From Chryseobacterium sp. 3008163 (GTDB taxonomy: Bacteria > Bacteroidota > Bacteroidia > Flavobacteriales > Weeksellaceae), in assembly GCF_003669035.1 (NCBI RefSeq), contig NZ_CP033070.1, forward strand, positions 1,984,001-2,048,000: 64,000 nucleotides of DNA, in the 5' to 3' direction. This document shows, in pieces, positions 23,517-33,668 of the stretch. A program made the position numbers and the translations under genes. Below the pieces are notes generated by a model. It was given only the letters and a program-made list of their open reading frames with translations, did not search any database and was not told the DNA's origin. The first letter of the stretch is position 1. Each line of letters begins with the position of its first letter.

Positions 23517-25469
23517 TCAAAACTTCATCCTTTGAATTCTCACTGCATTTAATATCGCCAATAATGCAACACCGACGTCGGCAAAAACAGCTTCCCACAT
23601 GGTTGCTAAACCGCCTGCTCCGAGAATCAGAACGATGGCTTTGACAGCAAAAGCCAGAATAATATTTTGCCAAACTATTTTTTTAGTTTGTTTTCCTATA
23701 TTGATTGCCATTGGAATTTTACTTGGCTGGTCATCCTGAATCACAATATCAGCAGTTTCAATGGTGGCATCACTTCCTAAACCGCCCATTGCTATTCCCA
23801 CGTCGCTTAAAGCAACAACAGGAGCATCATTCACGCCGTCTCCTACAAAAGCTACTGTTTGATTTTTCGCTTTGATTTCTTTTACCTTATTGACTTTATC
23901 TTCTGGAAGTAAGTCGCCGTAAGCATTTTCAATGCCCAACTGATCGGCAACGAACTGAACTACGGAAGTTTTGTCACCACTTAACATGGTTGTTTTTACG
24001 CCCAATGACTTCAATTTATTAATCGTTAATTGAGCGTCTTCTTTAATACTATCTGCAATTGTAAGATAACCAACAAACTTTTTATCATAAGCGACGGCAA
24101 TTAAAGTGTAGACAATCTTTTCAATATTGACATCAAATGAAATATTGAACTGCTTCATGAGTTTTAGATTTCCGACTAAAATTTCCTTGCCGTTGATGTC
24201 AGCTTTTAAACCTTGTCCTGCAATTTCTTCTACATTTTCTAACTGAATTGAATGATCCACTTCGCCCACAAACTCATGAATAGCGGTTGCAACGGGATGT
24301 GTGCTTTGACCTTCAAGTGCATTGACAAGTTTTAAAATTTCTTCCTGATTAAATTCTTTACTAAAATGAACTTCCTGCACTTTAAAAACTCCTTCGGTCA
24401 TCGTTCCTGTTTTATCCATCACCACATTCTGAATATTAGCCAAAACATCTAAGAAATTGCTGCCTTTAATTAAAATCCCATTACGGCTTCCTGCTCCAAT
24501 TCCACCAAAATATCCTAGTGGAATAGAAATAACCAAAGCACAAGGACAAGAGATAACCAAGAAAACCAATGCTTTGTAGAGCCATTCTTTAAACTGATAA
24601 TTTTCAATGAAAAAATACGGTAACAAAGTAATTCCTATCGCCAGAAATACAACGATTGGGGTGTAAATTTTCGCAAATTTTCTGATGAAAAGTTCTGTCG
24701 GAGCTTTTTGAGACGTCGCATTCTGAACGAGTTCTAAGATTTTGCTCAACTTACTGTCTTTAAATGAAGCAGTAACTTTGATTTGACTGACAGTATTTAA
24801 ATTAATCATTCCTGCTAAAACCGTTTCACCTTTTATTTTTGTGTCGGGTTTGCTTTCTCCGGTAAGTGCAGAAGTATTGAAAGATGATTTATCTGAAAGC
24901 AATTCGCCGTCTAATCCTAATTTCTCCCCCGATTTTAACTGAATAATATCCCCAATTTTTGCATCGACAGCTTTCATCATTCTCGGCTTCCCATTTTCTA
25001 AAACGGTAACTTCATCAGGACGCTGGTCGAGAAGAGATTTGATATTTGATTTGGCTTTGGTCACTGCCATTGCCTGGAAAACTTCACCTACAGAATAAAA
25101 CAGCATCACGGCAACACCTTCGGGATATTCTCCGATTGCAAAAGCACCGATTGTGGCAATTCCCATCAGGAAAAACTCAGAAAACACATCACCTTTCGTG
25201 ATACTTCCATATGCCTCTTTCAAAACTGGAAATCCGACAGGAACGTAAGCAATTAAATACCAAACCAAGCGAATCCAGCCCGAAAACCAATCGGGTTTTA
25301 TATAATAATCTAAAGCGATTCCTATTAATAATAAAGTAAAAGAAATAATCGCAGGAAGAAACATCTGAAACGTAGATTGATCTCCCGTATCATGAGAATG
25401 GTCGTGGTCATGACCTTCATGATTGTGATTATATTCTTTTTTAGGTTTTGTACTGCAACATTCTTCCAT
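23517..25469 (-). CDS. Zn/Cd/Pb-type P1B ATPase (heavy-metal exporter)
   Basis: The 650-residue pump lacks a classical HMA domain but starts with MEECCSTK and a His-rich stretch (HNHEGHDHDHSHD) that can bind metal. The membrane CPC motif is at 308-310 (SCPCALVISIP), phosphorylated Asp at 352 (DKTGTMTEG), the HP motif in STHPVA, and the hinge GDGVNDAPVVALSDVG. Lys in the seventh helix and Asp in FADVGVALL of the eighth place it in the P1B-2 (Zn2+, Cd2+, Pb2+) group. It exports ions from cytoplasm to periplasm. The Fur-family gene starts its operon 45 nt upstream. Confidence 0.93.
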   Translation of the reverse strand: MEECCSTKPKKEYNHNHEGHDHDHSHDTGDQSTFQMFLPAIISFTLLLIGIALDYYIKPDWFSGWIRLVWYLIAYVPVGFPVLKEAYGSITKGDVFSEFFLMGIATIGAFAIGEYPEGVAVMLFYSVGEVFQAMAVTKAKSNIKSLLDQRPDEVTVLENGKPRMMKAVDAKIGDIIQLKSGEKLGLDGELLSDKSSFNTSALTGESKPDTKIKGETVLAGMINLNTVSQIKVTASFKDSKLSKILELVQNATSQKAPTELFIRKFAKIYTPIVVFLAIGITLLPYFFIENYQFKEWLYKALVFLVISCPCALVISIPLGYFGGIGAGSRNGILIKGSNFLDVLANIQNVVMDKTGTMTEGVFKVQEVHFSKEFNQEEILKLVNALEGQSTHPVATAIHEFVGEVDHSIQLENVEEIAGQGLKADINGKEILVGNLKLMKQFNISFDVNIEKIVYTLIAVAYDKKFVGYLTIADSIKEDAQLTINKLKSLGVKTTMLSGDKTSVVQFVADQLGIENAYGDLLPEDKVNKVKEIKAKNQTVAFVGDGVNDAPVVALSDVGIAMGGLGSDATIETADIVIQDDQPSKIPMAINIGKQTKKIVWQNIILAFAVKAIVLILGAGGLATMWEAVFADVGVALLAILNAVRIQRMKF

Positions 25470-25514
25470 AACTGAATAATTTTAATCAAAATTAGGTCTA
25501 AACTTAATGCAATA

Positions 25515-25934
25515 CTATTGCAAACTTTCAAGACAATTCTCGCAAATTCCTTTGGCAAAAAGCCTTATTTCATCGATTCTGAAATTCGTCTGAATATTTT
25601 CAGGGATTGAAACATCTTCTTTGCAAGTCGTCTGTTTGCAAATTTTACAGTAAAAATGAAGATGCCAGTCTTTATGTGTTGTCTCGTCGCAACCATCGTG
25701 GCAAAGCTTATATTTTGTCGTGGTATTTTCCTGTATGCTGTGAACAATTCCTTTTTCCTCAAAGGTTTTTAATGTTCGATAAATTGTAGTTCGGTCGGCA
25801 TTTTCAAAATAATTTTCAATTTCTGATAATGACAAAGCTGCTTCCTGAGAACTCAAAAAATCATACACCAAAATCCTCATGCTTGTAGGCTTGGTATTTT
25901 TATCTATTAATTTATTTTCAATATCTTTTTTCAT
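25515..25934 (-). CDS. Fur-family metal-responsive repressor
   Basis: The 139-residue protein has a winged helix (TSMRILVYDFLSSQEAALSL, DRTTIYRTLKTFEEKGI) and a C-terminal dimer/metal domain with His-rich HKDWHLHFY, then C-x2-C (CKIC) and a last C-x2-C (CENC) that form the structural zinc site. It lies between the P1B ATPase and the RND genes, so I infer zinc- or divalent-metal-dependent control of this cluster (Zur-like). Fe or peroxide sensing cannot be excluded from sequence. Confidence 0.9.
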   Translation of the reverse strand: MKKDIENKLIDKNTKPTSMRILVYDFLSSQEAALSLSEIENYFENADRTTIYRTLKTFEEKGIVHSIQENTTTKYKLCHDGCDETTHKDWHLHFYCKICKQTTCKEDVSIPENIQTNFRIDEIRLFAKGICENCLESLQ

Positions 25935-25946
25935 AATTTTTGAAAA

Positions 25947-27170
25947 TTAATGTTCGTGTTCTCCAGAATTTGTCAATTTAGCATTAATGAAAAACGCTCC
26001 TTTTGTAGCAATTTTTGCACTTTCAGGAATCGATTTTACAGGCGTAATTGCTGTGTAACCCATTTCTGAAGTCCCTTTTACCACTTCTACTTTCTCAAAG
26101 TTAACGGTTTTTTCGTTGTGTTTTTCCTGAGTTTTTTCATCTTTATGATCTTCCGTTTTTTTATCATTTACAAGAAAAATATAATCTTTTCCGCCAGCAC
26201 TTGTGATAGCCGTGTTAGGAACGGCAGACATTAATCTGTTATCTAAACTTACCACTGCGGTGGCATTCATTCCATCAATCAAACCATTTTTATTTCCTTT
26301 TACTTTGCAATGAATCGGAATGGTTTTACTTTGATTTTCAAAAGCTGTTCCGATGCTGTAGACCTCAGCATCATATTCGGCAACCGGGCTATTCGTCAAT
26401 GTAAAATGAATTTTCTGCCCCACTTTTATTGATGGTAAATCTTTCTCAAAAACTTGTAAATCAAGATGTAAAGAGCTATTGTCGACAATTTCTGCAACAG
26501 GCGAAGAAACATCAATATAACTTCCGATTTGCAATAAAATATTACTGATTGTCCCGCTAATTGGCGCCGTAACGGCAAGTCCGGATCTTAAATTTTTGTT
26601 GGAGACATTTCCAGGACTGATTCCCATCATCTGAATCTGTCTTTGTAAAGACGCTTTTTTTGTTCTTAATGTTTTTAACTCGGCATCAGCATTTTGTAGA
26701 TTTTTTTTCGCTCCGGCATCGTTATCGAAAAGCTCTTTCTGTCTTCTGTATTCCTGTTCTGCAAAAGTAATGCGGCTTCCCGTTGTCAAATAATCTTCCT
26801 GCAATTGAATAAACTCCGGATTAGCAATTGTAGCGATCACCTGACCCTTTTTCACATAGTCTCCGACCTGAACATTCAACGTTTTGATCACTCCGCCGTA
26901 TAAAGAAGTTGCGCTAGCTTTGTTGTTATTGGGAACACTCAGCGCACCGTTGGCCTTAACGATCGATGTTAGCTCTTTCATTTCAATTTGCCCTAATGTA
27001 ATGCCGACTGCATCCATTTGATCTTGCGTCAATTCTGCAAAATCTGAGCTTTCATGTTCTGAATGTTCTTCGGTTTTCTCCTTTGGTTCTTCTGCTTTTT
27101 CAGATTTCCCACAACTCGCTAGAAAAAATGACAGAAGAATGATTATGATGATATTAAATTTTAATTTCAT
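25947..27170 (-). CDS. RND efflux periplasmic adaptor lipoprotein (CzcB/CusB type)
   Basis: The 407-residue lipoprotein (Cys20 in LASC) has the adaptor order: lipoyl-like half (GGVIKTLNVQVGDYVKKG), helical hairpin (about residues 115-185), second lipoyl half (VTAPISGTISNILLQIGSY), and beta-barrel with KVGQKIHFTL. A charged insert DEKTQEKHNEK near residue 355 and the ending NSGEHEH could bind metal. It bridges the inner-membrane pump and outer channel. It begins 1 nt after the pump gene stop, so translation is coupled. Confidence 0.93.
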   Translation of the reverse strand: MKLKFNIIIIILLSFFLASCGKSEKAEEPKEKTEEHSEHESSDFAELTQDQMDAVGITLGQIEMKELTSIVKANGALSVPNNNKASATSLYGGVIKTLNVQVGDYVKKGQVIATIANPEFIQLQEDYLTTGSRITFAEQEYRRQKELFDNDAGAKKNLQNADAELKTLRTKKASLQRQIQMMGISPGNVSNKNLRSGLAVTAPISGTISNILLQIGSYIDVSSPVAEIVDNSSLHLDLQVFEKDLPSIKVGQKIHFTLTNSPVAEYDAEVYSIGTAFENQSKTIPIHCKVKGNKNGLIDGMNATAVVSLDNRLMSAVPNTAITSAGGKDYIFLVNDKKTEDHKDEKTQEKHNEKTVNFEKVEVVKGTSEMGYTAITPVKSIPESAKIATKGAFFINAKLTNSGEHEH

Positions 27171-27171
27171 T

Positions 27172-30100
27172 TTATTTGTTGATTAAAGAATTAATGTTGA
27201 CCACAGTTTGATTCACCTGTTGAATGGATTGCAAATATTTCAGTTCGATATTGGTTGCTGTTTGAAGCGCAAACAAATATTCTACATAAGAGATTTCTCC
27301 TGTTTTATAACCTAACTGAGCGGCTTTTACAATACTTTTCGCATTAGGAATCGCTTGATTTAAATAATACTGATACTGCTGAAGATCTTGCTGATACTGG
27401 CTTAACGAATTTTTTAGTTGAGCATCCAATTGCTGCTGTTGGAACTTCGCATTATTTTCCTCCATCTGCTTTTGATATTCCAAAGATTTTATTCTTGCTT
27501 TTGTAGCCCCGAAAGTCAATGGAATAGCCACTCCAATACTTACAGAATTAAATCTATTTTCAGCGCCATAGTATTTCTCCTGTCCATTTAAGGTGTGAAA
27601 ACCTATCAAAGACTGATTAGTATATCCGATACTGAAATCTGGTAATCCCTGCGCCTTTTCAACATTTTTATTCTTTTCCAGCACTTCCATATTCTGCTTA
27701 AAAATCTGGATCGACGGATGATTTTCTACCGTTTCGCTGTCTAGAAGATATTCTACTTTTAACGGTTCATATTTTTGAGAATCAGGAATGGAAATATCTT
27801 CGTCCGTATTCAACAAAACCTTTAAATTTTTATAGGCATTATCTAGATACACCTTATTCTGCTGAAACAAAAGATTAATTTCTCCTTTTTGGGTTTCGGC
27901 AGTATTAATTTCGATCTTTTTAATATCTCCTGCTTTGAATCTCACCGTTGCAATTCTTATGAAATCGCCATACAAATTGTCGAGATATTTCAATTTTGTT
28001 TGATTGTACTGCAAATATTCGATCTGATAAAAATAGGATCTAACCTGTTTGATCAATTCATTTTCGGTGATTTGCTTTTCAAGCTTTTTAGTTTTAATTT
28101 CTTCCTGAATCAATTCTTTTCTGGCTTTAAATAACGTCGGAAACGGAATAGATTGTGAGATGGCAAAAGACTGATCAAATTTCGGACTGTTATATTGTCC
28201 GAGCTGCGCATTGAAATCCAGTTTCGGAAGCTCTTTTGCTGTTGGTTTTAAGGCTTCGGAAGACTGAATATTAAGATCTTTTGCTTTGATGGAAGGATTA
28301 TTTTCTTGTAGTAATTCTATCGCCTGATTCAAAGAAATTTCTCTTGAACTTTGGGCTTTCAAATTTTGACCTAAAAATAAAGTTCCTATTAAAATGATTA
28401 CTGTTAAAGGCTTTTTCAACAATTTATCTTTAAGATTAATTTTAGAATTAAAAATAATGTACAACATCGGCAAGACGAATAAAGTAAGGAAAGTTGCAGA
28501 GAGTAATCCTCCAATAACAACCGTTGCTAATGGTTTCTGAACTTCTGCTCCCGCGCTTGTACTTATTGCCATCGGTAAAAATCCGAAAGAGGCTACCGTT
28601 GCCGTCATTAAAACAGGTCTTAATCTGGTTTTCGTTCCTTCAATTACTCTTTTAAATACATCGGTAACTCCATCTTTTTCTAATTGATTGAATGTTCCAA
28701 TCAAAACAATTCCGTTAAGAACCGCCACTCCAAATAATGCGATAAAACCAATTCCTGCGCTGATACTGAAAGGCATCCCTCTCAATAAAAGAGCAAAAAC
28801 ACCTCCGATCGCGCTCATCGGAATCGCTGTAAATATTAAAGTTGCCTGTTTAAATGAATGGAATGTAAAATATAGCAGCATAAAGATCAAAAGTAGCGAC
28901 ACAGGAACAGCAATCATCAATCGTTGACTGGCTTCTTTTAAATTTTCAAACTGTCCGCCATAGGTAAAATAATATCCAGATGGAAGTTTTACGTCTTTCT
29001 CTAATTTTTGCTGAATATCTTTCACAACACTTTCTACATCTCTTCCTTTTACATTAAAACCAACGACAATTCTTCGTTTTCCTGCTTCACGGCTAATTTG
29101 TGCAGGTCCAAGTTTATATTCAATATTAGCGACTTGCGACAACGGAACCTGAGTTCCGGTATTCGTTGGAACCATCAAATTACTGACATCCTCAATATCC
29201 GTTCGGTACAGACTATCTAATCTTACTACCAAATCAAAACGTCTCTCATTTTCAAAAATTTGTCCAGCGGTTTTTCCTGCAAATGCGGTGCTTAAAACAT
29301 TGTTGACATCTTCTACATTCAAACCATAATTTGCAATTCTCGTTCTGTCGTACGTCACATTGATCTGCGGAAGTCCTCCCACTCTTTCAACCTGCGGAGA
29401 AGTTGCGCCATCAACATTTTGAATAACTTTGCTTACTTTATCGGCATAAATAGAAAGCGTATCCATATTTTCACCGAAAATCTTTACCGCAACATCTTGT
29501 CGGATCCCTGTCATTAATTCATTAAAACGCATTTGGATTGGCTGATTGGCTTCAAAGAAAACACCGGGAATTACTTCCAGCTTTTCTGTAATCTCATCCG
29601 ATAATTCAGTGTATGATTTTTTGGATTTCCATTCTTTTTGAGGCTTTAAAACAATTATTAAATCGGTTGCTTCAGGCGGCATCGGATCTGTAGGAACTTC
29701 GGCTGAACCCGTTTTTCCAACTACCATTTTCACCTCATCAAATTGTTTAATAACTCTTGAAGCCTGCATCGAAGTTTCGATACTCTGGCTTAATGAACTT
29801 CCTTGCGGTAAAATACAGTGAAAAGCAAAATCTCCTTCCTGCAACTGTGGAATAAACTCACCACCCATTCTGCTAAAAATCAATGCTGAAATTGAAAATA
29901 ACAAGACGGTGAGCCCAACAATCACATATTTAATTTTAATGGCTTTCTGTAATAAGGGTTGATATATTTTTTGCAGCCAATTCATCATTTTATCCGAAAA
30001 ATTTTCTTTGTGAGACGTTTTCTTTGAAAGGAAAAGTGCGCACATCATCGGAATGTAGGTCAATGAAAGAATCAGTGCTCCGAGAATTGCAAAACCTACT

Positions 30101-31536
30101 GTTTTAGCCATGGGTGAGAACATTTTACCTTCAATTCCTACCAACGTAAGAATCGGAATGTATACAATCAGAATGATAATTTCTCCAAAAGCGGCACTTC
30201 CACGGATTTTTGATGCTGATAGAAAAACTTCTTCATCCATTTCGCTTTGTGTCAATTTTTGGACAGATTTCCTTAATCCTAAATGATGTAAAGTAGCTTC
30301 AACAATAATTACGGCACCGTCTACAATTAATCCGAAATCAATCGCTCCCAAACTCATTAAATTGGCACTTACTCCGAAAACATTCATCATTCCTAAAGCG
30401 AACAATAATGATAAAGGAATTGCTGACGCTACAATTAATCCTGCTCTGAAATTGCCGAGAAATACAACTAAAACAAAGATCACGATCAATGCTCCTTCAA
30501 TCAAATTCTTTTCTACTGTACTTATGGCTCGATCTACCAAGTCGGTTCTGTCTAAAAATGGTTCGATTACAATATCTGCAGGCAACGATTTCTGAATTGT
30601 AGGAATTTTTTCTTTAATTCTGCTCACAACATCATTGCTATTGGCTCCTTTCAACATCATGACCACTCCACCTACAGCATCGGTTTGGCCGTTGTACGTC
30701 ATCGCACCGTAACGGGTTGCGTGCCCGAAACGAACATCTGCGACATCTTTCACAAAAACAGGAATACTCCCTGTATTTTTGACCGCAATATTTTTAACAT
30801 CCTCAATAGAAGTTGCTAAGCCAATTCCACGGATGAAATAGGCATTTGGTTTTTTATCAATATAAGCTCCGCCTGTATTTTGATTGTTCTTTTCAAGGGC
30901 TGTGAAAATATCTGCAACGCTTACTCCCATTGCTTTTAGACGATTAGGATTGACGGCAACTTCATATTGCTTCAACTCGCCTCCAAAACTATTGACCTCA
31001 GCAACGCCTTCTGTTCCGTATAATTGTCGGGAAACGATCCAATCCTGCATCGTACGCAGATCTTTCGCATTGTATTTTTTTTCACTTCCCTTTTTAGGAT
31101 GCAAAATATATTGGTAGACTTCACCTAATCCGGTACTGACAGGCGCTAACTCAGGAGTTCCAATTCCTTTTGGGATATTTTCTTCGGCTTGTTTTAATCT
31201 TTCATTAATTAATTGCCGGGCAAAATAAATGTCTACTTTATCTTTAAAAACAACGGTGATTACCGATAATCCGAATCTTGAAATACTTCGGGTTTCTTCT
31301 ATATCGGGAACGGTTGCAATACTTTGTTCGATGGGGAAAGTGACCAATTGCTCAACCTCTTGTCCAGCCAAAGTAGGGCAAACCGTAATAATCTGAACCT
31401 GATTATTGGTGATATCAGGAACAGCATCGATGGGTAATCTGGAAGCACTCCAAACTCCCCAAATGATCAAAAGCAAGGTCATTATGCCAATAACGATCTT
31501 GTTTTTGATGCTAAATTTTATGATTTTATCTAACAC
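27172..31536 (-). CDS. CzcA-type heavy-metal RND pump fused to a TolC/CzcC-like outer-membrane channel
   Basis: The 1454-residue protein is a fusion. Residues 1-1035 or so are an HME-RND pump with 12 helices. The helix 4 signature DFGLIVDGAVIIVEA (from Asp400) fits the DFGxxxDGA class that pumps Co, Zn, Cd or Ni, not the Cu/Ag class; its usual last Asn is Ala here. About residues 1050-1454 are an outer-membrane efflux domain with two coiled-coil repeats, preceded by a second signal-like helix (LTVIILIGTLFLGQNLKAQ). The start codon is GTG at 31536. The fusion is found elsewhere in Bacteroidota. Whether the chain is cleaved after LKAQ is unknown. Confidence 0.95.
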   Translation of the reverse strand: MLDKIIKFSIKNKIVIGIMTLLLIIWGVWSASRLPIDAVPDITNNQVQIITVCPTLAGQEVEQLVTFPIEQSIATVPDIEETRSISRFGLSVITVVFKDKVDIYFARQLINERLKQAEENIPKGIGTPELAPVSTGLGEVYQYILHPKKGSEKKYNAKDLRTMQDWIVSRQLYGTEGVAEVNSFGGELKQYEVAVNPNRLKAMGVSVADIFTALEKNNQNTGGAYIDKKPNAYFIRGIGLATSIEDVKNIAVKNTGSIPVFVKDVADVRFGHATRYGAMTYNGQTDAVGGVVMMLKGANSNDVVSRIKEKIPTIQKSLPADIVIEPFLDRTDLVDRAISTVEKNLIEGALIVIFVLVVFLGNFRAGLIVASAIPLSLLFALGMMNVFGVSANLMSLGAIDFGLIVDGAVIIVEATLHHLGLRKSVQKLTQSEMDEEVFLSASKIRGSAAFGEIIILIVYIPILTLVGIEGKMFSPMAKTVGFAILGALILSLTYIPMMCALFLSKKTSHKENFSDKMMNWLQKIYQPLLQKAIKIKYVIVGLTVLLFSISALIFSRMGGEFIPQLQEGDFAFHCILPQGSSLSQSIETSMQASRVIKQFDEVKMVVGKTGSAEVPTDPMPPEATDLIIVLKPQKEWKSKKSYTELSDEITEKLEVIPGVFFEANQPIQMRFNELMTGIRQDVAVKIFGENMDTLSIYADKVSKVIQNVDGATSPQVERVGGLPQINVTYDRTRIANYGLNVEDVNNVLSTAFAGKTAGQIFENERRFDLVVRLDSLYRTDIEDVSNLMVPTNTGTQVPLSQVANIEYKLGPAQISREAGKRRIVVGFNVKGRDVESVVKDIQQKLEKDVKLPSGYYFTYGGQFENLKEASQRLMIAVPVSLLLIFMLLYFTFHSFKQATLIFTAIPMSAIGGVFALLLRGMPFSISAGIGFIALFGVAVLNGIVLIGTFNQLEKDGVTDVFKRVIEGTKTRLRPVLMTATVASFGFLPMAISTSAGAEVQKPLATVVIGGLLSATFLTLFVLPMLYIIFNSKINLKDKLLKKPLTVIILIGTLFLGQNLKAQSSREISLNQAIELLQENNPSIKAKDLNIQSSEALKPTAKELPKLDFNAQLGQYNSPKFDQSFAISQSIPFPTLFKARKELIQEEIKTKKLEKQITENELIKQVRSYFYQIEYLQYNQTKLKYLDNLYGDFIRIATVRFKAGDIKKIEINTAETQKGEINLLFQQNKVYLDNAYKNLKVLLNTDEDISIPDSQKYEPLKVEYLLDSETVENHPSIQIFKQNMEVLEKNKNVEKAQGLPDFSIGYTNQSLIGFHTLNGQEKYYGAENRFNSVSIGVAIPLTFGATKARIKSLEYQKQMEENNAKFQQQQLDAQLKNSLSQYQQDLQQYQYYLNQAIPNAKSIVKAAQLGYKTGEISYVEYLFALQTATNIELKYLQSIQQVNQTVVNINSLINK

Positions 31537-31736
31537 AAATTGAGATTTAATTTGTGATTGTCTGCTTTGTTTTTTTAACGCCTTTTAATTTTTTAACGCA
31601 AAGTGAGCAAAGAGACAATCTGTTAATTTTAATTGAAATGTACACTCCATCATTTAAAAATGACAGGATGCAAAAATATCATGAATACCTCTGCAACGAT
31701 ATTGCAAAGTTTCATGGAATATTTAAAATCAATAAA

Positions 31737-32060
31737 TTAAATCTTAGGAGGTTGCCAGATGTGATCGTACACCTGATAGGCAAAATTGTTTTTCTGAAAT
31801 AGAATTTTCTTGGAAAAATAAGTTTGAATCTGCTTAGGAATATTCATTGAAATATCCATTTTAAAAGCTGTAACCGTAATTTGACAGCAATTGCAAATAC
31901 ATAATGGTGAACAGATATCGCCTTTATCTTTAGAATGAGATTCGTCGATGTTTAATGATAGTTTTGTTTTGTTTGAACCTGATTGTTGATGCACATCTTC
32001 GCACGGCATTACGGATAACACCATGAAATACATTGCTAAAATCAATCTGAATAGGTTCAT
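31737..32060 (-). CDS. Small Cys-rich exported protein upstream of the CzcA fusion (DUF6660-like)
   Basis: The 107-residue protein has a signal-like start (LFRLILAMYFMVLSVMPCED), a His/Cys centre (ICSPLCICNCCQITV) and a C-terminal IWQPPKI. It resembles the small proteins named DUF6660 that sit before metal efflux genes in Flavobacteria; I recall this family from context only. The PP ending is shared with the two CxGKC proteins. It precedes the pump by 200 nt of AT-rich DNA containing an AACGCAAAGTGAGCAAAG repeat-like stretch and is probably the first gene of the efflux operon. Confidence 0.72.
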   Translation of the reverse strand: MNLFRLILAMYFMVLSVMPCEDVHQQSGSNKTKLSLNIDESHSKDKGDICSPLCICNCCQITVTAFKMDISMNIPKQIQTYFSKKILFQKNNFAYQVYDHIWQPPKI

Positions 32061-32124
32061 TATGACAAAGGTAGAGTTTTTTTTGTAAAATAAATTTGGA
32101 ATATTCTCAATTTAATTTTAAAAT

Positions 32125-32155
32125 AAAAAACCACTGCATTACGCAATGGTTTTTA
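32125..32155 (-). terminator. Terminator of the first susC/susD operon
   Basis: AAAACCATTGC and GCAGTGGTTTT on the minus strand pair with one mismatch around GTAAT and run into T6, 20 nt after the susD stop. Confidence 0.85.
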
Positions 32156-32174
32156 AAAAAATATAAAATCAAAA

Positions 32175-33668
32175 CTATAAATTTGGATTGTTCTCTATTT
32201 CCTTCTGTGGAATTGAAAACAAATAATATCTGCTGTTGGGCGCAAAAGCCGACTGATCAGGAAAAGCGAAAATAGAATGTCCTCTTCCATTCACCATCTT
32301 TACCGTTCCATCGGGAGTGGTTACCTGCACCTGAATCGGTTGTCCGCTTGTATTGACATAAGCTTTTCTTTCTACTTTACCTTGTGTTCTGATGATGTCT
32401 GAGAGAGAGAAACCTTCTCCGAATAGTTCTTTCCTTCTTTCAGTTAGAACTTCTTTAATCACAGCATTCTGCGCAAGAGAACCATTATAAACATTGGCAT
32501 TTCTAGCTGTTTTTAATTGATTTAAAACGGTCACCGCATTGGAAACATTACCGTTTCTTGCTTCGGCTTCAGCTTCAATTAAATACATTTCAGATGCTCT
32601 CATGAAAACGATATCGGCAATTAAATTAGCTTTAAATTTAAATTTAGCATATCTCAAAAGTCCTTCTCTTCCCGGCAATCCGTCCCATGAAAATAGAGAA
32701 TAACGGATATCATTGGTATCAAATAAATCTTTAAAATAAGGATCAGCCATAAAACTGTAATAGTAGCTTCCCGAAGATGAGACATCCAAAAAGTGGAATG
32801 CATAGCTTTCACCAGACTGTTCCTGAGTTTGTGCGTGACCCCAGATCCATTCTCCGTTGGTGATGTCGTTGAAGCCTTCTTTGTATTTTTCGGCATTCAT
32901 TAAAGGAAATCCTGTTCTCGCAATTTTTGCAGAAGCGATTGCGTTGGTCCATTCGCCGGTGTTTAAATAAACTCTTGCCAGAAGTCCGTTGACGACAAAT
33001 CGGTCGATTTTATCTTTATTGTTTCTGGAATAATTTTGAAGCAATTGGTCGGCATCCTTCAAATCACTTTTAATTAAAGTGTAAATTTCTTCGAGGCTTG
33101 CTTTTTTCTTCCCTACAGAATTGGTGGTTGCCGGTCCGGTATAAATGGGAGCAGTCGGAGCATTTTTATCTTTCAAATAACTAAACTGATAAAAGCTGGC
33201 AAGATTTAAATAACAGAACGCACGTAGCGCTTTCGCCTGGCCTTTCACCTGATTTTTCTTTTCCTGAGTTCCTTCAGCAATATCAATTTTGGCAATCACA
33301 TTGTTCATATTATTGATGACAGAATATAAAGACGTCCAGATATAAAGCGATCTACCTCCAGTATTATTCACCAAATCAGTAAATGCATAAGCCGATGGAA
33401 ACCCATATTTGTTAGTCAAAACTGCAACATCACTTCCCATGGCATCGCTGGTTCTTAAAACCGTTGAATAACCAATATTGGCATACGTCGTTCCGTCGTC
33501 ATTAAACTTCGCCCAAGTTCCGTTGATTACTGTTTCGGCACTTTCTGCAGTTTTGAAAATTTCAGCTTCATCTGCCTGATTGGTTGGTGCGGTTTCAAGA
33601 TCCTGCTCACAGCTGATCAATGAGATGGCGGCAATTAAAGCAAAAGATATGTATTTTAATTTTTTCAT
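32175..33668 (-). CDS. SusD/RagB-family nutrient-binding lipoprotein (SAM-riboswitch operon)
   Basis: The 497-residue lipoprotein has Cys20 (LISC) and the helical tetratricopeptide fold of SusD (KGQAKALRAFCYLNLASFYQ, RFVVNGLLARVYLNTGEW) and the C-terminal family end (TERRKELFGEGFSLSDIIR). SusD lids cap the partner SusC barrel and bind the substrate at the cell surface. Substrates range from glycans to peptides; the motifs do not tell which. The upstream SAM-I riboswitch suggests a sulfur-related substrate. The start abuts copy B of the 120-bp repeat. Confidence 0.95.
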   Translation of the reverse strand: MKKLKYISFALIAAISLISCEQDLETAPTNQADEAEIFKTAESAETVINGTWAKFNDDGTTYANIGYSTVLRTSDAMGSDVAVLTNKYGFPSAYAFTDLVNNTGGRSLYIWTSLYSVINNMNNVIAKIDIAEGTQEKKNQVKGQAKALRAFCYLNLASFYQFSYLKDKNAPTAPIYTGPATTNSVGKKKASLEEIYTLIKSDLKDADQLLQNYSRNNKDKIDRFVVNGLLARVYLNTGEWTNAIASAKIARTGFPLMNAEKYKEGFNDITNGEWIWGHAQTQEQSGESYAFHFLDVSSSGSYYYSFMADPYFKDLFDTNDIRYSLFSWDGLPGREGLLRYAKFKFKANLIADIVFMRASEMYLIEAEAEARNGNVSNAVTVLNQLKTARNANVYNGSLAQNAVIKEVLTERRKELFGEGFSLSDIIRTQGKVERKAYVNTSGQPIQVQVTTPDGTVKMVNGRGHSIFAFPDQSAFAPNSRYYLFSIPQKEIENNPNL

